A stretch of 64,000 bases of DNA from Vulcanimicrobiota bacterium (GTDB lineage Bacteria > Vulcanimicrobiota > Vulcanimicrobiia > Vulcanimicrobiales > Vulcanimicrobiaceae). The stretch is from the NCBI GenBank assembly GCA_027307235.1, contig DAHUXH010000012.1, forward strand, positions 124,001 to 188,000, written 5' to 3'. This document shows, in pieces, positions 21,471 through 29,954 of this stretch (the first letter of the stretch is position 1; each line of letters opens with the position of its first letter). Under the pieces are notes generated by a model. That model was not told where the DNA came from. It ran no database searches and was given only the letters and a program-made list of their open reading frames with translations. The translations under genes and the position numbers were made by a program.

Positions 21471-22111
21471 GGTTTGGGGGTTTCCGTTTTATGAAGATGT
21501 ACAAAAAAGGAACGCATTTGAAAGCGCGGGTGGTGCCGATGCATGTAGTCGCCCGCGCGACGCTCCTGCATGTGCACGAAGGCCGTCACTCGATCGCCGC
21601 CGATGGCAAGCGCCGTGCAAATGGGAACGGCAACCACACACATGCACAGCACGTGAATCCACATCGGCACCCGCATCGCCGCCGCAGTCGCGGTTGCGAT
21701 GGTGCCGCCGAGACCGGGAATAATGCGCACCGAGATGAGAAAGCCGGGCGACCCGACCGGAAAACGCTTGGCCCACTTCGGCAATCGTTCGAGAGCGCGG
21801 TCGAGGTCCATCAAGCGCGTCGCATGCAGGTTGATCCAGTAGCCGAACATACCGGCGAGCACCAAGCCAACGGCGTTGACGAGCGAACCGCGCACCGGTC
21901 CGAAGATCACGCCGTTCATAATCGCGAGCGCATCGGTCACCGAGAACGGCGCGCTCGCCACCAGCGCGAAGACGGCGATCGCGAGTGGATATGCGAATGG
22001 ACCGAGCGTGCGAATCTCATGCTCGACCCAGGGCTTGTCGCGGATGACCAGCGCCGCCAGGGCAAACGATGCAACCAGCAGCAAGATACCGATGAGCCGC
22101 CGAAAGAGCAT
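21467..22111 (-). CDS. TVP38/TMEM64 (DedA-like) membrane protein
   Basis: About 214 residues with several hydrophobic helices and a VTT/SNARE-associated-type core: F-G-P-V-R-G-S near residue 70 and F-L-I-S-V-R-I-I-P-G-L-G around 125-137. Relatives are implicated in lipid scrambling and envelope homeostasis. ATG at 22111 was preferred; GTG at 22117 adds two residues. It heads the rnd-acnA unit and lies 9 nt from the divergent VKOR-like gene. The His-rich C-terminus (M-H-R-H-H-P) is notable. Confidence 0.85.
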   Translation of the reverse strand: MLFRRLIGILLLVASFALAALVIRDKPWVEHEIRTLGPFAYPLAIAVFALVASAPFSVTDALAIMNGVIFGPVRGSLVNAVGLVLAGMFGYWINLHATRLMDLDRALERLPKWAKRFPVGSPGFLISVRIIPGLGGTIATATAAAMRVPMWIHVLCMCVVAVPICTALAIGGDRVTAFVHMQERRAGDYMHRHHPRFQMRSFFVHLHKTETPKP

Positions 22112-22120
22112 GCTCACGCG

Positions 22121-22519
22121 ATGACGCTGCTGCTCGTGCGCTTGGGAATGACCATCGTCTGCGGTGTTGGTTTCTACGCCTCCGTTTTCATGCTTCGCAA
22201 GGGAGGTCTCGCCCGCCGCGGGCTGCTGCGCGCCCCGAGCATCGCGTCGCTGCCGACGGCTCGGCTGGCATTCGGCCTGCCCAACGCCGCCTTCGGCGCC
22301 GCCTACTACCTGGCGCTGGCCCTGTCCGCATGGCTCGGCTGCCGCGTCTGGCCGCCGGCGCCGATCGCGGCCTCGCTCGCTGCGGCGCTCATGTCAGCCG
22401 TCCTCGCCCGCTCGCTCGTCGTCAACGCTCGCGAGTGTCCCGTCTGCTGGACCGCGCACATCGTCAATTTCTTGCTCGTCCCGGCGACAGCCGCATTATT
22501 TCTTTTATCATATTGCTGA
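22121..22519 (+). CDS. Vitamin K epoxide reductase (VKOR)-like membrane protein
   Basis: A 132-residue protein with four predicted helices. A C-x-x-C pair (Cys106 and Cys109 in E-C-P-V-C-W) sits at the start of the last helix, and an F-G-L-P-N-x-x-F-G-A helix resembles VKOR helix 2. Bacterial VKORs use quinone to reoxidise periplasmic DsbA-like proteins. The paired loop cysteines of typical VKOR are not evident (only Cys14 and Cys74), so the electron path may differ. No Trx-fold partner is linked. Confidence 0.65.
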   Translation: MTLLLVRLGMTIVCGVGFYASVFMLRKGGLARRGLLRAPSIASLPTARLAFGLPNAAFGAAYYLALALSAWLGCRVWPPAPIAASLAAALMSAVLARSLVVNARECPVCWTAHIVNFLLVPATAALFLLSYC

Positions 22520-22607
22520 AGCGATGCGGATTTGGTATCCTCTCGCCTATCTTCTCGAACCAGCGAACGGCGTAATTGCGCCGGCTCGCCGGGAAGAAAC
22601 AGAAAAC

Positions 22608-22641
22608 AAGGGACCGCGCGTGTGCGCGGTCCCTTCTGCTT
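22608..22641. terminator. Bidirectional Rho-independent terminator
   Basis: A perfect 12-bp stem AAGGGACCGCGC/GCGCGGTCCCTT (22608-22619 and 22624-22635) with a GTGT loop is followed by CTGCTTTTT on the plus strand and by TTGTTTTC on the minus strand. It separates the convergent VKOR-like gene and the secreted orphan at 22656-23270. Confidence 0.9.
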
Positions 22642-22655
22642 TTTCTGCCGGCGCC

Positions 22656-23270
22656 TTAGCTCAGCTTGTACACGGATGCGAGATCGTGCATCGCCTGATT
22701 GAGCACCGCATGATAGTCGGCATCTTGCGCGATGCCGTACTTCGCATCGACGTCCTTCATCACTTGAACGTGAATCGGATGTGACACGGCGCGATCGAGC
22801 ATGACTTCGACATTGAAGCCGCTGCCGGTTTGGCCGGCGTCCCAGAGCGCCTTCGAGAGCGCGGCTCCGTCCTTGGGATCGGGCTGCGGCGTCGACGGAA
22901 GCGCGATGCCCTTCGCCTTGACGATCTTCAGCGAATCAGCGACGACGAAGTTGAAGACCTTGAGGAAGTTGCCGACTTTGTCTTTTCCAAACTTGGCGTT
23001 GAGCGCACCGACTTCGGCGGTGAACTTCGCGCCCGTCAGTGTCTTGACCAGCGCAACCGAGTCGAATGCGGAGGGGCCTCCGCCGGCTTCGATCATCGAG
23101 AGGGTGACCGCGAGGGCAGGTTGACCGGTGTAGACGCCGGGGCCCGAGAAGCGCGAAGCCTGCATGGTCACCTGCGGCATCGGCGTGCCGCTCATCTGGT
23201 CGGCAAGAGCGGCGCCGCTCCCGCAAAGCAGGGCGGAGGCGACCAGCGCCGCGAGCGTACGGAATTTCAT
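22656..23270 (-). CDS. Hypothetical secreted protein
   Basis: A 204-residue protein with a signal peptide of about 24 residues (cut near A-L-A-D). The mature part is soluble and largely helical, with two similar-looking halves ending D-A-K-Y-G-I-A-Q and a tail of A-S-V-Y-K-L-S. ATG at 23270 has AAAGGA 9 nt upstream. I do not recognise the family. It is flanked by a terminator downstream and stands 95 nt from the isomerase gene. Confidence 0.75.
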   Translation of the reverse strand: MKFRTLAALVASALLCGSGAALADQMSGTPMPQVTMQASRFSGPGVYTGQPALAVTLSMIEAGGGPSAFDSVALVKTLTGAKFTAEVGALNAKFGKDKVGNFLKVFNFVVADSLKIVKAKGIALPSTPQPDPKDGAALSKALWDAGQTGSGFNVEVMLDRAVSHPIHVQVMKDVDAKYGIAQDADYHAVLNQAMHDLASVYKLS

Positions 23271-23365
23271 GAACTGCGATCCTTTCAAAAGTGCATCCCC
23301 GTTTCCGGGGGTTCGCCCGTACAACGGCTCGGCGCCCCGTTCGGATGTCTCTTGGCTCTGCGCGG

Positions 23366-23800
23366 CTACGTCGACCGAAGCCGGTCGATCATCGCGGCGA
23401 GCGCGGCATCCCGCGTCGGCGTGCCCGACTGCCACGCATCGAGAATCTCGCGAGCGAGCGGAATCGATGTGGAACGCAGACTCAAGGCGAGCACGTTGGC
23501 GTCGTTCCACTCGCGCGCGCCGGCGGCCGTCTGCGCGTCGCTGCAGAGCGCGGCGCGAACACCCGGTACCTTGTTGGCGGCGATGCTCACGCCGGTGCCG
23601 GTCCAGCAGCAGACGATGCCCCACGCGCACCGGCCGCGAGCGACTGCTTCGCCGACGTCGCGACCAACCGCGGGCCATGCATCGTCGCGTCCGGGCTCGA
23701 GCGCGCCGAACGCGTCAACCTCGAAGTGGTGCGCGCGCAACCAGTCTTCGAGCGCGTCGGTCAACGCGGTTTTCTCATCGCTTCCGATGGCGATGCGCAC
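23366..23800 (-). CDS. RpiB/LacA/LacB-family sugar-phosphate isomerase, divergent subfamily
   Basis: 144 residues. GTG at 23800 follows GGGAG with a 7-nt gap; upstream ATGs give non-homologous extensions. The fold motifs I-G-S-D (5-8), C-C-W-T-G-T-G (Cys65 at the RpiB nucleophile position) and S-I-A-A-N-K (72-77) are present. The His after I-G-S-D in classical RpiB is Glu9, and the H-N-D-A-N motif reads W-N-D-A-N (Trp98). So the substrate is probably not simply ribose 5-phosphate. From memory, similar sequences occur in actinobacteria. Confidence 0.85.
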   Translation of the reverse strand: MRIAIGSDEKTALTDALEDWLRAHHFEVDAFGALEPGRDDAWPAVGRDVGEAVARGRCAWGIVCCWTGTGVSIAANKVPGVRAALCSDAQTAAGAREWNDANVLALSLRSTSIPLAREILDAWQSGTPTRDAALAAMIDRLRST

Positions 23801-23911
23801 GGACCGCTCCCGGTTTTCGGATGTCACGATGAGGATCGCGATACGCATCGCGCCGCGCACGCACCTGCACGTCGCGGGGCATCCGGCGGCGCTCATGGAA
23901 GGGTTGCCGGG

Positions 23912-24709
23912 ATGAAACCGGTCTCCTCAATGCGGCTGGCGGCGACCGTCATGCTGGCGCGGTCCGGCGCGCACGGCGGCGTCGAAGTCTTCATGGTGCG
24001 GCGCAGCGCGCGCAGCGCGTTTGCTCCCGACGCGTTTGTCTTTCCCGGGGGAACGCTCGACGCGCAGGACGTCGCGGACGCCGCGTTCGAGCGCACGATC
24101 GGCGCGGACGACGAGCGCGTCGCTCGCGAGTTTCGAGCGATGCCGGCGCCGTTGTTGCCGCGCGACGGTGAGGCGCCGACGGCGCGCGAGCGTGCCGGAT
24201 TGTTCGTCGCCGCGCTGCGCGAACTGTTCGAGGAAGCCGGCATTCTGCTCGCGCGCGATACGGTACCGGCCGAAACGCTTGCGCGGCTGCGCGAGGACGT
24301 GCGTGCCGGAAGCACGACCTTCGCGCAGGCGCTTGCGACGATGGGCGTCTACAGCGATGCGAGCGCGCTGCACCTGTTTTCACATTGGATCACGCCGCCG
24401 AGCGAGCCGCGCCGCTACGACACGCACTTTTTCGTTGCGCGCGCTCCGCACGGCCAAATCGCCGGTGCCGACGCGAGCGAAACGCATGACGGACTCTGGA
24501 TTGCACCGCACGACGCACTCGCACGCTACCGCTCGGGCGAGTTCCATCTGATATTTCCGACGATCAAGCACCTCGAGCGCATCGCACCGATAGAGACCGT
24601 CGACGCACTGCTCGCGTTCGCACGCTCGAAACCGATTCTCACCATCGTTCCCGACCGCACGCCCGACGAAGGCTTCGAGCTGCCCGCTTCACTCGACAAC
24701 GCATGGTAA
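23912..24709 (+). CDS. NUDIX hydrolase, NUDT19/CoA-pyrophosphatase-like
   Basis: A 265-residue enzyme. The N-terminal V-R-R-S-A-R-S-x-F-x-P-x-A-F-V-F-P-G-G segment (29-47) and a long insert precede a NUDIX box with R-E-L-F-E-E-A-G (103-110). This split layout is characteristic of NUDT7/NUDT19-type hydrolases, which cleave CoA or acyl-CoA diphosphates. The last codons overlap the start of the metallo-beta-lactamase gene by 7 nt, indicating an operon. Confidence 0.88.
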   Translation: MKPVSSMRLAATVMLARSGAHGGVEVFMVRRSARSAFAPDAFVFPGGTLDAQDVADAAFERTIGADDERVAREFRAMPAPLLPRDGEAPTARERAGLFVAALRELFEEAGILLARDTVPAETLARLREDVRAGSTTFAQALATMGVYSDASALHLFSHWITPPSEPRRYDTHFFVARAPHGQIAGADASETHDGLWIAPHDALARYRSGEFHLIFPTIKHLERIAPIETVDALLAFARSKPILTIVPDRTPDEGFELPASLDNAW

Positions 24710-25620
24710 GCCGCATCACCCTGGTGCGCGCGCCCAATCCGTCAGCGCTGACGCTCGGCGGGACGAACTCGTACCTGATCGATTGCGGCGATGGAACGAC
24801 GGTGTGCGTCGACCCGGGTCCCGCCATCGAACGTCATGTCGATGCGCTGGCGCGCACGGTGCGGGAACGGGGTATGCGGCTGACCGCGATCTTCGTCACG
24901 CACGGTCATCCCGATCATTATCCGGCGGCGATGCCGCTCGCGCAGAAAACCGGCGCAACCATCTACGCGCACCATGACGCTGAGTTCTTCCATGACAAGG
25001 GCCTGCACGACCGCGACGCGCTGACGTTCGGCGACCGCACCTTCGCCGTCGTCGACGCGCCCGGCCATACGTTCGATCACGTCGTGCTCTACGAACCGCA
25101 GGAGCGCACACTCTTCACCGGCGACGTCGTACTCGGCGAAGGCACGGTGGTGATCGCACCGCCGGGCGGCGCGATGCGTCCGTACATGAACACGCTGCGG
25201 CGGCTCAAGCGCGAGTTTCCCGATGCGCAGCGCATCTGCGGCGGCCATGGTCCGATCGTCGAAGACGCGCAAGCCAAGCTCGATGAGTACATCGCCCACC
25301 GCGAACGGCGCGAAGCCGAACTGCTGGCCGCCCTCGCTACGGGCCCGCAGACGATCCCCGAACTCGTCACCCGCATCTACGCCGGCACCTCACCGATGCT
25401 CTGGACGGCAGCCGCGCGACAGATGCTCGCCTACCTCATCGCGCTCGAAGACGAAGGACGCGTGCGCTCCAGTGCGCTCGATCGCCCGCTGACGCGCGAG
25501 GAGGAAGCGATCCTCAATCCCGATTGGCGAACGATCGTCGGCACCGAACAGGCCGCCACCATCGAAGCCGAACTCGGCGCACTCCTGCGATTAGACGCGA
25601 TTCGGGAGTACCGAGTTTAG
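24703..25620 (+). CDS. MBL-fold metallo-hydrolase (LACTB2-like)
   Basis: A 305-residue metallo-beta-lactamase-fold enzyme. The metal motif T-H-G-H-P-D-H is at 66-72, further ligands lie in A-P-G-H-T and F-T-G-D-V-V, and G-G-H-G-P closes the site. A winged-helix-like C-terminal domain (about 205-300) matches the LACTB2 architecture; LACTB2 relatives include endoribonucleases and thioester hydrolases. It is coupled to the NUDIX gene and its stop overlaps the convergent oxidoreductase. Confidence 0.9.
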   Translation: MVSRITLVRAPNPSALTLGGTNSYLIDCGDGTTVCVDPGPAIERHVDALARTVRERGMRLTAIFVTHGHPDHYPAAMPLAQKTGATIYAHHDAEFFHDKGLHDRDALTFGDRTFAVVDAPGHTFDHVVLYEPQERTLFTGDVVLGEGTVVIAPPGGAMRPYMNTLRRLKREFPDAQRICGGHGPIVEDAQAKLDEYIAHRERREAELLAALATGPQTIPELVTRIYAGTSPMLWTAAARQMLAYLIALEDEGRVRSSALDRPLTREEEAILNPDWRTIVGTEQAATIEAELGALLRLDAIREYRV

Positions 25621-26618
25621 CCGATGCGCAGAATGACTTTTCCGAATTGGGTGTTGCGTTCGACGGCTTCGGCGGCGGCGGCGACGTTTTCCATATCGTA
25701 GACGGAATCGACGGCGGGCTCGAGTTTTCCGGCGTTGACGACGTTGAGCATACTGGCGAAATCCTGCGGGCTGCCCATCGACGTGCCCATGATGGTCAGA
25801 TGCTTCCAGAAGATCGGAAACATGCGGACCGTCGCATCGCCGGTCGTTCCGCCGTAGGTGACGATGCGTGCGCCGGGGCGGACGATCTCGATGCAGCGGG
25901 CGAACGTCTCGCCGCCGGCGGAATCGACGACGACGTCGATCGGACCGGCTTTGCGCGCGGTCTTGTGCCAGTCGGCATCGGTGCGGTAGTTGATCGCGAC
26001 GTCCGCACCGAGCGCCTTCGCGCGTTCGAGCTTCTCGTCGCTTCCCGACGTGACGATCGTTCGTGCGCCGATGTGTTTTGCGAACAGCAGCACAAAGGTT
26101 TGCACGCCGCCGCCGATGCCGGTGATAAGGATGGTTTCATCTTTACGTAGCTGTGCTCGCGTGAACACCGCGCGATAGGCGGTCAATCCGGCCAACGGCA
26201 GTGCTGCCGCGCTTTCGTTGGAGAGATGCTCGGGCGCGGGATGAACATTGCGCGCCGGCACACAGACGTACTGCGCGAACGTTCCCGCTTGCGGCATGCC
26301 AAGAATCGTCGCGTCGTCGCCCCACACGCGCGGATCGGCGCCCCAGCACAGCATCGGATCCACAATCACACGCGCGCCGATCGGCGGTCCCGCGGCGCCG
26401 TCGCCGACCGCCGCCACCTCGCCCGCTCCGTCGGAGCCAAGAATCGCCGGCAGCGCGATGTTGGGATAGCGGCCTTGCGTGATGAACACGTCGCGCCGGT
26501 TGAACGCCGCCGCGCGCACGCGCACCACCATCTCGCCGGGTTGCGGAACCGGTGCGTCAACCGTCTCGACGGTGAGATTCTTCGGTCCGCCCACGGCGTG
26601 CAGACGAACGGCGCGCAT
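25617..26618 (-). CDS. NAD(P)H:quinone oxidoreductase-like MDR enzyme
   Basis: A 333-residue medium-chain dehydrogenase/reductase. The N-terminal GroES-like domain has G-S-D-G-A-G-E-V and the Rossmann part G-I-G-G-G-V-Q-T, then Y-G-G-T-T-G. The structural zinc Cys cluster of alcohol dehydrogenases is not evident, which favours quinone-oxidoreductase-type activity. ATG 26618 lies 13 nt after the stop of the TonB-receptor gene upstream, so it is probably co-transcribed with it. Confidence 0.88.
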   Translation of the reverse strand: MRAVRLHAVGGPKNLTVETVDAPVPQPGEMVVRVRAAAFNRRDVFITQGRYPNIALPAILGSDGAGEVAAVGDGAAGPPIGARVIVDPMLCWGADPRVWGDDATILGMPQAGTFAQYVCVPARNVHPAPEHLSNESAAALPLAGLTAYRAVFTRAQLRKDETILITGIGGGVQTFVLLFAKHIGARTIVTSGSDEKLERAKALGADVAINYRTDADWHKTARKAGPIDVVVDSAGGETFARCIEIVRPGARIVTYGGTTGDATVRMFPIFWKHLTIMGTSMGSPQDFASMLNVVNAGKLEPAVDSVYDMENVAAAAEAVERNTQFGKVILRIG

Positions 26619-26631
26619 CGTCGCCACGGTG

Positions 26632-28944
26632 CTAGTTACGAACCGTGAGGATGAGACGAATGCCGAGCGGTTCCACAAAACGCGCGTCGGTCGGCAACGC
26701 ACCGTAGACCGGACTGTTGTCGGGATTGAGACCGACCACGCCGCGATACGCCGTTCCGTTGAGCGGCTGCGTGAATCTGCCGGAGACCGCGTTGGTGAGA
26801 TTCGTCGCCGCGAGCGTGAGGTCGAACTTTCCGAACGACTTCCCGATACCCGCATCCACCATCGCGTACGCTCCTTGATTCAAGCCATTGTTCTTTCCGT
26901 ACACGAGCGTGTCGAGCGCGGCATGCCAGCCGGCGTGATCCCAATCCAGACCGAGCGATCCGACTTGCTGCGGGATACCAAGGAACTGCTGGTTGTCGAC
27001 GAGCGCGCCGCCGGAGGTCGGATTCGACACCGTCGCCGGAAGACCGAACGGATACGCGACGTTCAAGCCGTACGACGCCGAGACGAACAGACGTCCGACT
27101 TGCTGCACGAGTCGCGCTTCCGCTCCCTTGTAGACCGCGTTGGCGGTGTTGATCGGAAACGACTGCAACGGCGGCGTCGGTCCCGGACAACTTGCGCCGA
27201 GCGGATAGAAGTTCTCGATCGGATCGCGCAGATTCGTCCAGTACGCGGAAAGATCGAACGTCGCGCGATAGTTCAGTTTGCGAGAATACCCGAGTTCGTA
27301 TTCGGTCGATCGCTCGGGTTGTTCGTTCGGATTGCCCTGACCGGTCAGCACACAGTTTTGGTCGGGCACGAGGTTGGCGAGCGGCACTACGTAGCGTTCG
27401 ATCAACAACGGCGCGCGAAATCCGGTTCCGACGGAGGCGCGCAATACGCTCTGCGCATCGAGATCGTAGGTTCCTCCGGCACGCCAGTCCGTCGATACGC
27501 CGAAGGTCGAGTAGCGCGTCGAGTAGATGCCGCCGTCCAGGCGCAGCCGATCGGTGGGATGCATGCCGCCGCGCACGTACAGGTTGGTCACGTGCTGTGC
27601 GAGCGCGCCGTTGACGCCGTCCTGCGCGAGCGTCTCGTTGCGCGTCGAGGCACCGATCGCGAACTCGCTGCCCGAGAACGTGCGCGACCAGTCGGCCGAC
27701 GCGATGCCGCGGCGATCGCTATGGTTGACGTCGTAGGGCGACGCCGGCGCGCCGCCGGTGAACGTGACGGCGTTATCGGAAAGACTTACTGCGGCACCGA
27801 ATTCGCCCGCGCCCAGCGGCATCTCGCCGCGCACCTGATACGCGCGAACCTCCTGCGCGAAACTCGCCGCACCAACTCCAAGAACATCGCCTGCAGCTTG
27901 CTCGCTCGGCAGGCAGACGCCGGCCAGAACCTGTGCGTTGTCGCACGGCGCATTCACCGCGGCGCTTTCGTCGCGCAGGTTCGTCAAGTCGAACGCGCGC
28001 ACGCTGAGGCCGGCGCGCTGCGAGAACTGCCATTGCAGATTGGCAAGCGCCGTGCGGCCGGCGATCGACGAGCCGAGCGCGAGCGGTTGCGGCGTGCCGC
28101 CGCTCGCCGAAAGAAACGGCACCGTTTGGTGCACGAAGCCGCCTTCTTGCTGATCGTCGAGCGCGAACGCGTAACCCAAACGTCCGCTCGTTCCGGTGTC
28201 GTTAAGCCAGCCTTCGGTGCGGCCGAACGAGCCGCCGCTCAGTTGCAGCGCGGAATGCGGCGTCGCGGTCGGGCGCAGGGACACGAAGTTCACCGCGCCG
28301 CCGAAGGTGTTGCTGCCCTCGGTATCGCGCGGGCCGAGACCTTCGCTCACGTCGAGCGCGGAAAAAGCCGCGACCGGAAACCGGGAGAGATCGATGTCGC
28401 CGGTATTGCCGTCGTTGAGCAACTGTCCGTCGAGCGTGATCTGCGATTCCGATGGATCGGGGCCGCGCAGCGCGGCGACGACCGGCGTCGTGGCATTGCC
28501 GCCATCGGGATGCGCGAATGTGACCGACGGAACTTCCGCGAGCGCGTCGATCACGCGATCGAATCCGCGCCGATCCATGCTCGCGCGTGACACCACCACC
28601 GACGGAACTTCATTACGCACCAGCGCCAAGCGCCCGTTGACGCTCACCGTCGCAATCGTGCGCACTTCCGGTGAATCGACCGGTTCGAGCCCGACGTCGA
28701 CGGCCGTGTCGCGATCGACGACGACCGGACCGACGTCGGCCGAATCGTATCCGGCGGAGACAGCGATGATCTCGTACTTCCCGGGGAGCACCTGAACGGA
28801 GAAATGCCCGCTTGCATCGCTCGTCGTGTCCTTGCGTTCGGGACCGATGGCGACGATGTGGGCATTGGCGAGGGGCGCACCGGCCGGCGTGTGGATCTGG
28901 CCGGAGATGATGCAACAGGCGGCGATGAGTTCTGAGAAGGGCAT
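26632..28944 (-). CDS. TonB-dependent-receptor-like outer-membrane protein with carboxypeptidase-regulatory-like domain
   Basis: A 770-residue protein. Residues 12-90 form a CarboxypepD_reg-like beta sandwich (I-S-G-Q-I-H-T-P-A-G-A-P-L-A). A plug region has V-V-A-A-L-R-G-P-D-P and G-G-A-V-N-F, then a beta barrel ends in L-T-V-R-N. Such receptors import siderophores, cobalamin or glycans; the substrate is unknown. The N-terminus (M-P-F-S-E-L-I-A-A-C-C) is a poor signal peptide and no ribosome site is seen, so the true start may differ. Confidence 0.85.
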   Translation of the reverse strand: MPFSELIAACCIISGQIHTPAGAPLANAHIVAIGPERKDTTSDASGHFSVQVLPGKYEIIAVSAGYDSADVGPVVVDRDTAVDVGLEPVDSPEVRTIATVSVNGRLALVRNEVPSVVVSRASMDRRGFDRVIDALAEVPSVTFAHPDGGNATTPVVAALRGPDPSESQITLDGQLLNDGNTGDIDLSRFPVAAFSALDVSEGLGPRDTEGSNTFGGAVNFVSLRPTATPHSALQLSGGSFGRTEGWLNDTGTSGRLGYAFALDDQQEGGFVHQTVPFLSASGGTPQPLALGSSIAGRTALANLQWQFSQRAGLSVRAFDLTNLRDESAAVNAPCDNAQVLAGVCLPSEQAAGDVLGVGAASFAQEVRAYQVRGEMPLGAGEFGAAVSLSDNAVTFTGGAPASPYDVNHSDRRGIASADWSRTFSGSEFAIGASTRNETLAQDGVNGALAQHVTNLYVRGGMHPTDRLRLDGGIYSTRYSTFGVSTDWRAGGTYDLDAQSVLRASVGTGFRAPLLIERYVVPLANLVPDQNCVLTGQGNPNEQPERSTEYELGYSRKLNYRATFDLSAYWTNLRDPIENFYPLGASCPGPTPPLQSFPINTANAVYKGAEARLVQQVGRLFVSASYGLNVAYPFGLPATVSNPTSGGALVDNQQFLGIPQQVGSLGLDWDHAGWHAALDTLVYGKNNGLNQGAYAMVDAGIGKSFGKFDLTLAATNLTNAVSGRFTQPLNGTAYRGVVGLNPDNSPVYGALPTDARFVEPLGIRLILTVRN

Positions 28945-29000
28945 GGCGTGCGGCTTTTTTCGCGGAGCTGGGCGGTTCCCGCTCGGGATGCGAGAGGCGC

Positions 29001-29333
29001 GTGCTTCCGGTCGAAGAACAGCACGGCGTGGCTAGATCGGAGCTGACTCGCGGCATCGTGCGCGTACGACTGGGACCGTTTTCCGCCAAGGTGGGCGGAC
29101 GGGTGTCGCTCGACTCGTTCGCGCGGCTGGTCGAATCGTTCTCGATCGACTACGGTCCGATCCATGCGCGCGGCGTGCCGGCGATCCTCACAGCCGTGAC
29201 CGGCGTTGTCTGCGCCGGCGCGATCGCGACCGCCGTGGCAAAGAGCGCCGACCGGCTCCCCGAAACCCTGCGCGAAGCGCGCGGGTTGGCAGAGGCGTTG
29301 CGCGACGGCAACCCGCAACGACTGCCTTCATAG
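29001..29333 (+). CDS. Small hypothetical protein upstream of bolA
   Basis: A possible 110-residue protein. The GTG at 29028 would shorten it by nine residues, and no good ribosome site decides between them. A hydrophobic segment (about residues 59-83) is followed by a charged helical tail. I do not recognise it. It ends 16 nt before bolA on the same strand and could be the first gene of the BolA/glutaredoxin/sulfurtransferase cluster. Confidence 0.5.
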   Translation: MLPVEEQHGVARSELTRGIVRVRLGPFSAKVGGRVSLDSFARLVESFSIDYGPIHARGVPAILTAVTGVVCAGAIATAVAKSADRLPETLREARGLAEALRDGNPQRLPS

Positions 29334-29349
29334 CTTGTAGCGAGACTCC

Positions 29350-29589
29350 ATGATCGAAGATGCATCCATCGTCGCGTTGATTCGCGACTCGCTCCCTGAC
29401 GCGCGCGTTGAGATCGTCGACTGGTCGTCGTTTGGCACGCGCGACCACTTCAACATCACCGTGCGATCGCGGGCGTTTGCCGGAAAACCGCTGATCGATC
29501 AGCACCGCATGGTGTACGATGCGATCGGAGCCGCCCTCAAAGACGGGCGCATCCACGCCGCCCAGCTCAAAACCATCGCAGAGGATTGA
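29350..29589 (+). CDS. bolA: BolA-family protein
   Basis: A 79-residue BolA/IbaG-type protein with the family core: D-H-F-N-I-T-V-R-S-R-A-F, the conserved His in L-I-D-Q-H-R-M-V, and a helical end L-K-T-I-A-E-D. BolA proteins bind monothiol glutaredoxins and take part in Fe-S cluster handling. The next gene, starting 4 nt later, encodes just such a glutaredoxin, which supports the assignment. Confidence 0.93.
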   Translation: MIEDASIVALIRDSLPDARVEIVDWSSFGTRDHFNITVRSRAFAGKPLIDQHRMVYDAIGAALKDGRIHAAQLKTIAED

Positions 29590-29593
29590 TGTC

Positions 29594-29950
29594 ATGTCGC
29601 CAGAGTTGAAAACCGAGATCGAGCACGAAGTCGCCGCCCACAAGATTCTCGTATACGGGAAAGGCACCAAGGCCGCGCCGCGCTGCGGGTTCACGCTCGA
29701 AACCATCGAGTTCTTCAATCGCTTCGGCTACCCGTTCGAAGTGATCGACGCCCTCGACAACATGCCCAAGCGCGAAGCGCTCTCCGAACTGACCAAGTGG
29801 CCGACGCTGCCCAAGGTGTTCATCAACGGCACGTTCTACGGCGACACCGACATCCTCGAACCGATGGCGCAGAGCGGCGAGTTGGCCAAGCTGCTCGAAG
29901 CAACGTTCGGCTACGCACCCGCCGACAAGCAAACCATCAACCTTCGCTGA
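29594..29950 (+). CDS. grxD: Monothiol glutaredoxin (Grx4 type)
   Basis: A 118-residue Grx4/GrxD-type protein with a single active-site Cys31 in P-R-C-G-F-T (the usual form is C-G-F-S), then W-P-T-L-P-K-V-F-I-N-G and G-D-T-D-I-L, the glutathione-binding segments. It carries 2Fe-2S clusters between two subunits or with BolA. ATG 29594 is 4 nt after the bolA stop. The Ser-to-Thr change next to Cys is a conservative deviation. Confidence 0.93.
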   Translation: MSPELKTEIEHEVAAHKILVYGKGTKAAPRCGFTLETIEFFNRFGYPFEVIDALDNMPKREALSELTKWPTLPKVFINGTFYGDTDILEPMAQSGELAKLLEATFGYAPADKQTINLR

Positions 29951-29954
29951 CGCC

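Noticed and set aside
26479-28590. 703-codon open frame antisense to the TonB-receptor gene
   Set aside because: Arg-rich translation without motifs, fully opposite a gene with clear domain structure; long antisense frames are expected at this GC content.
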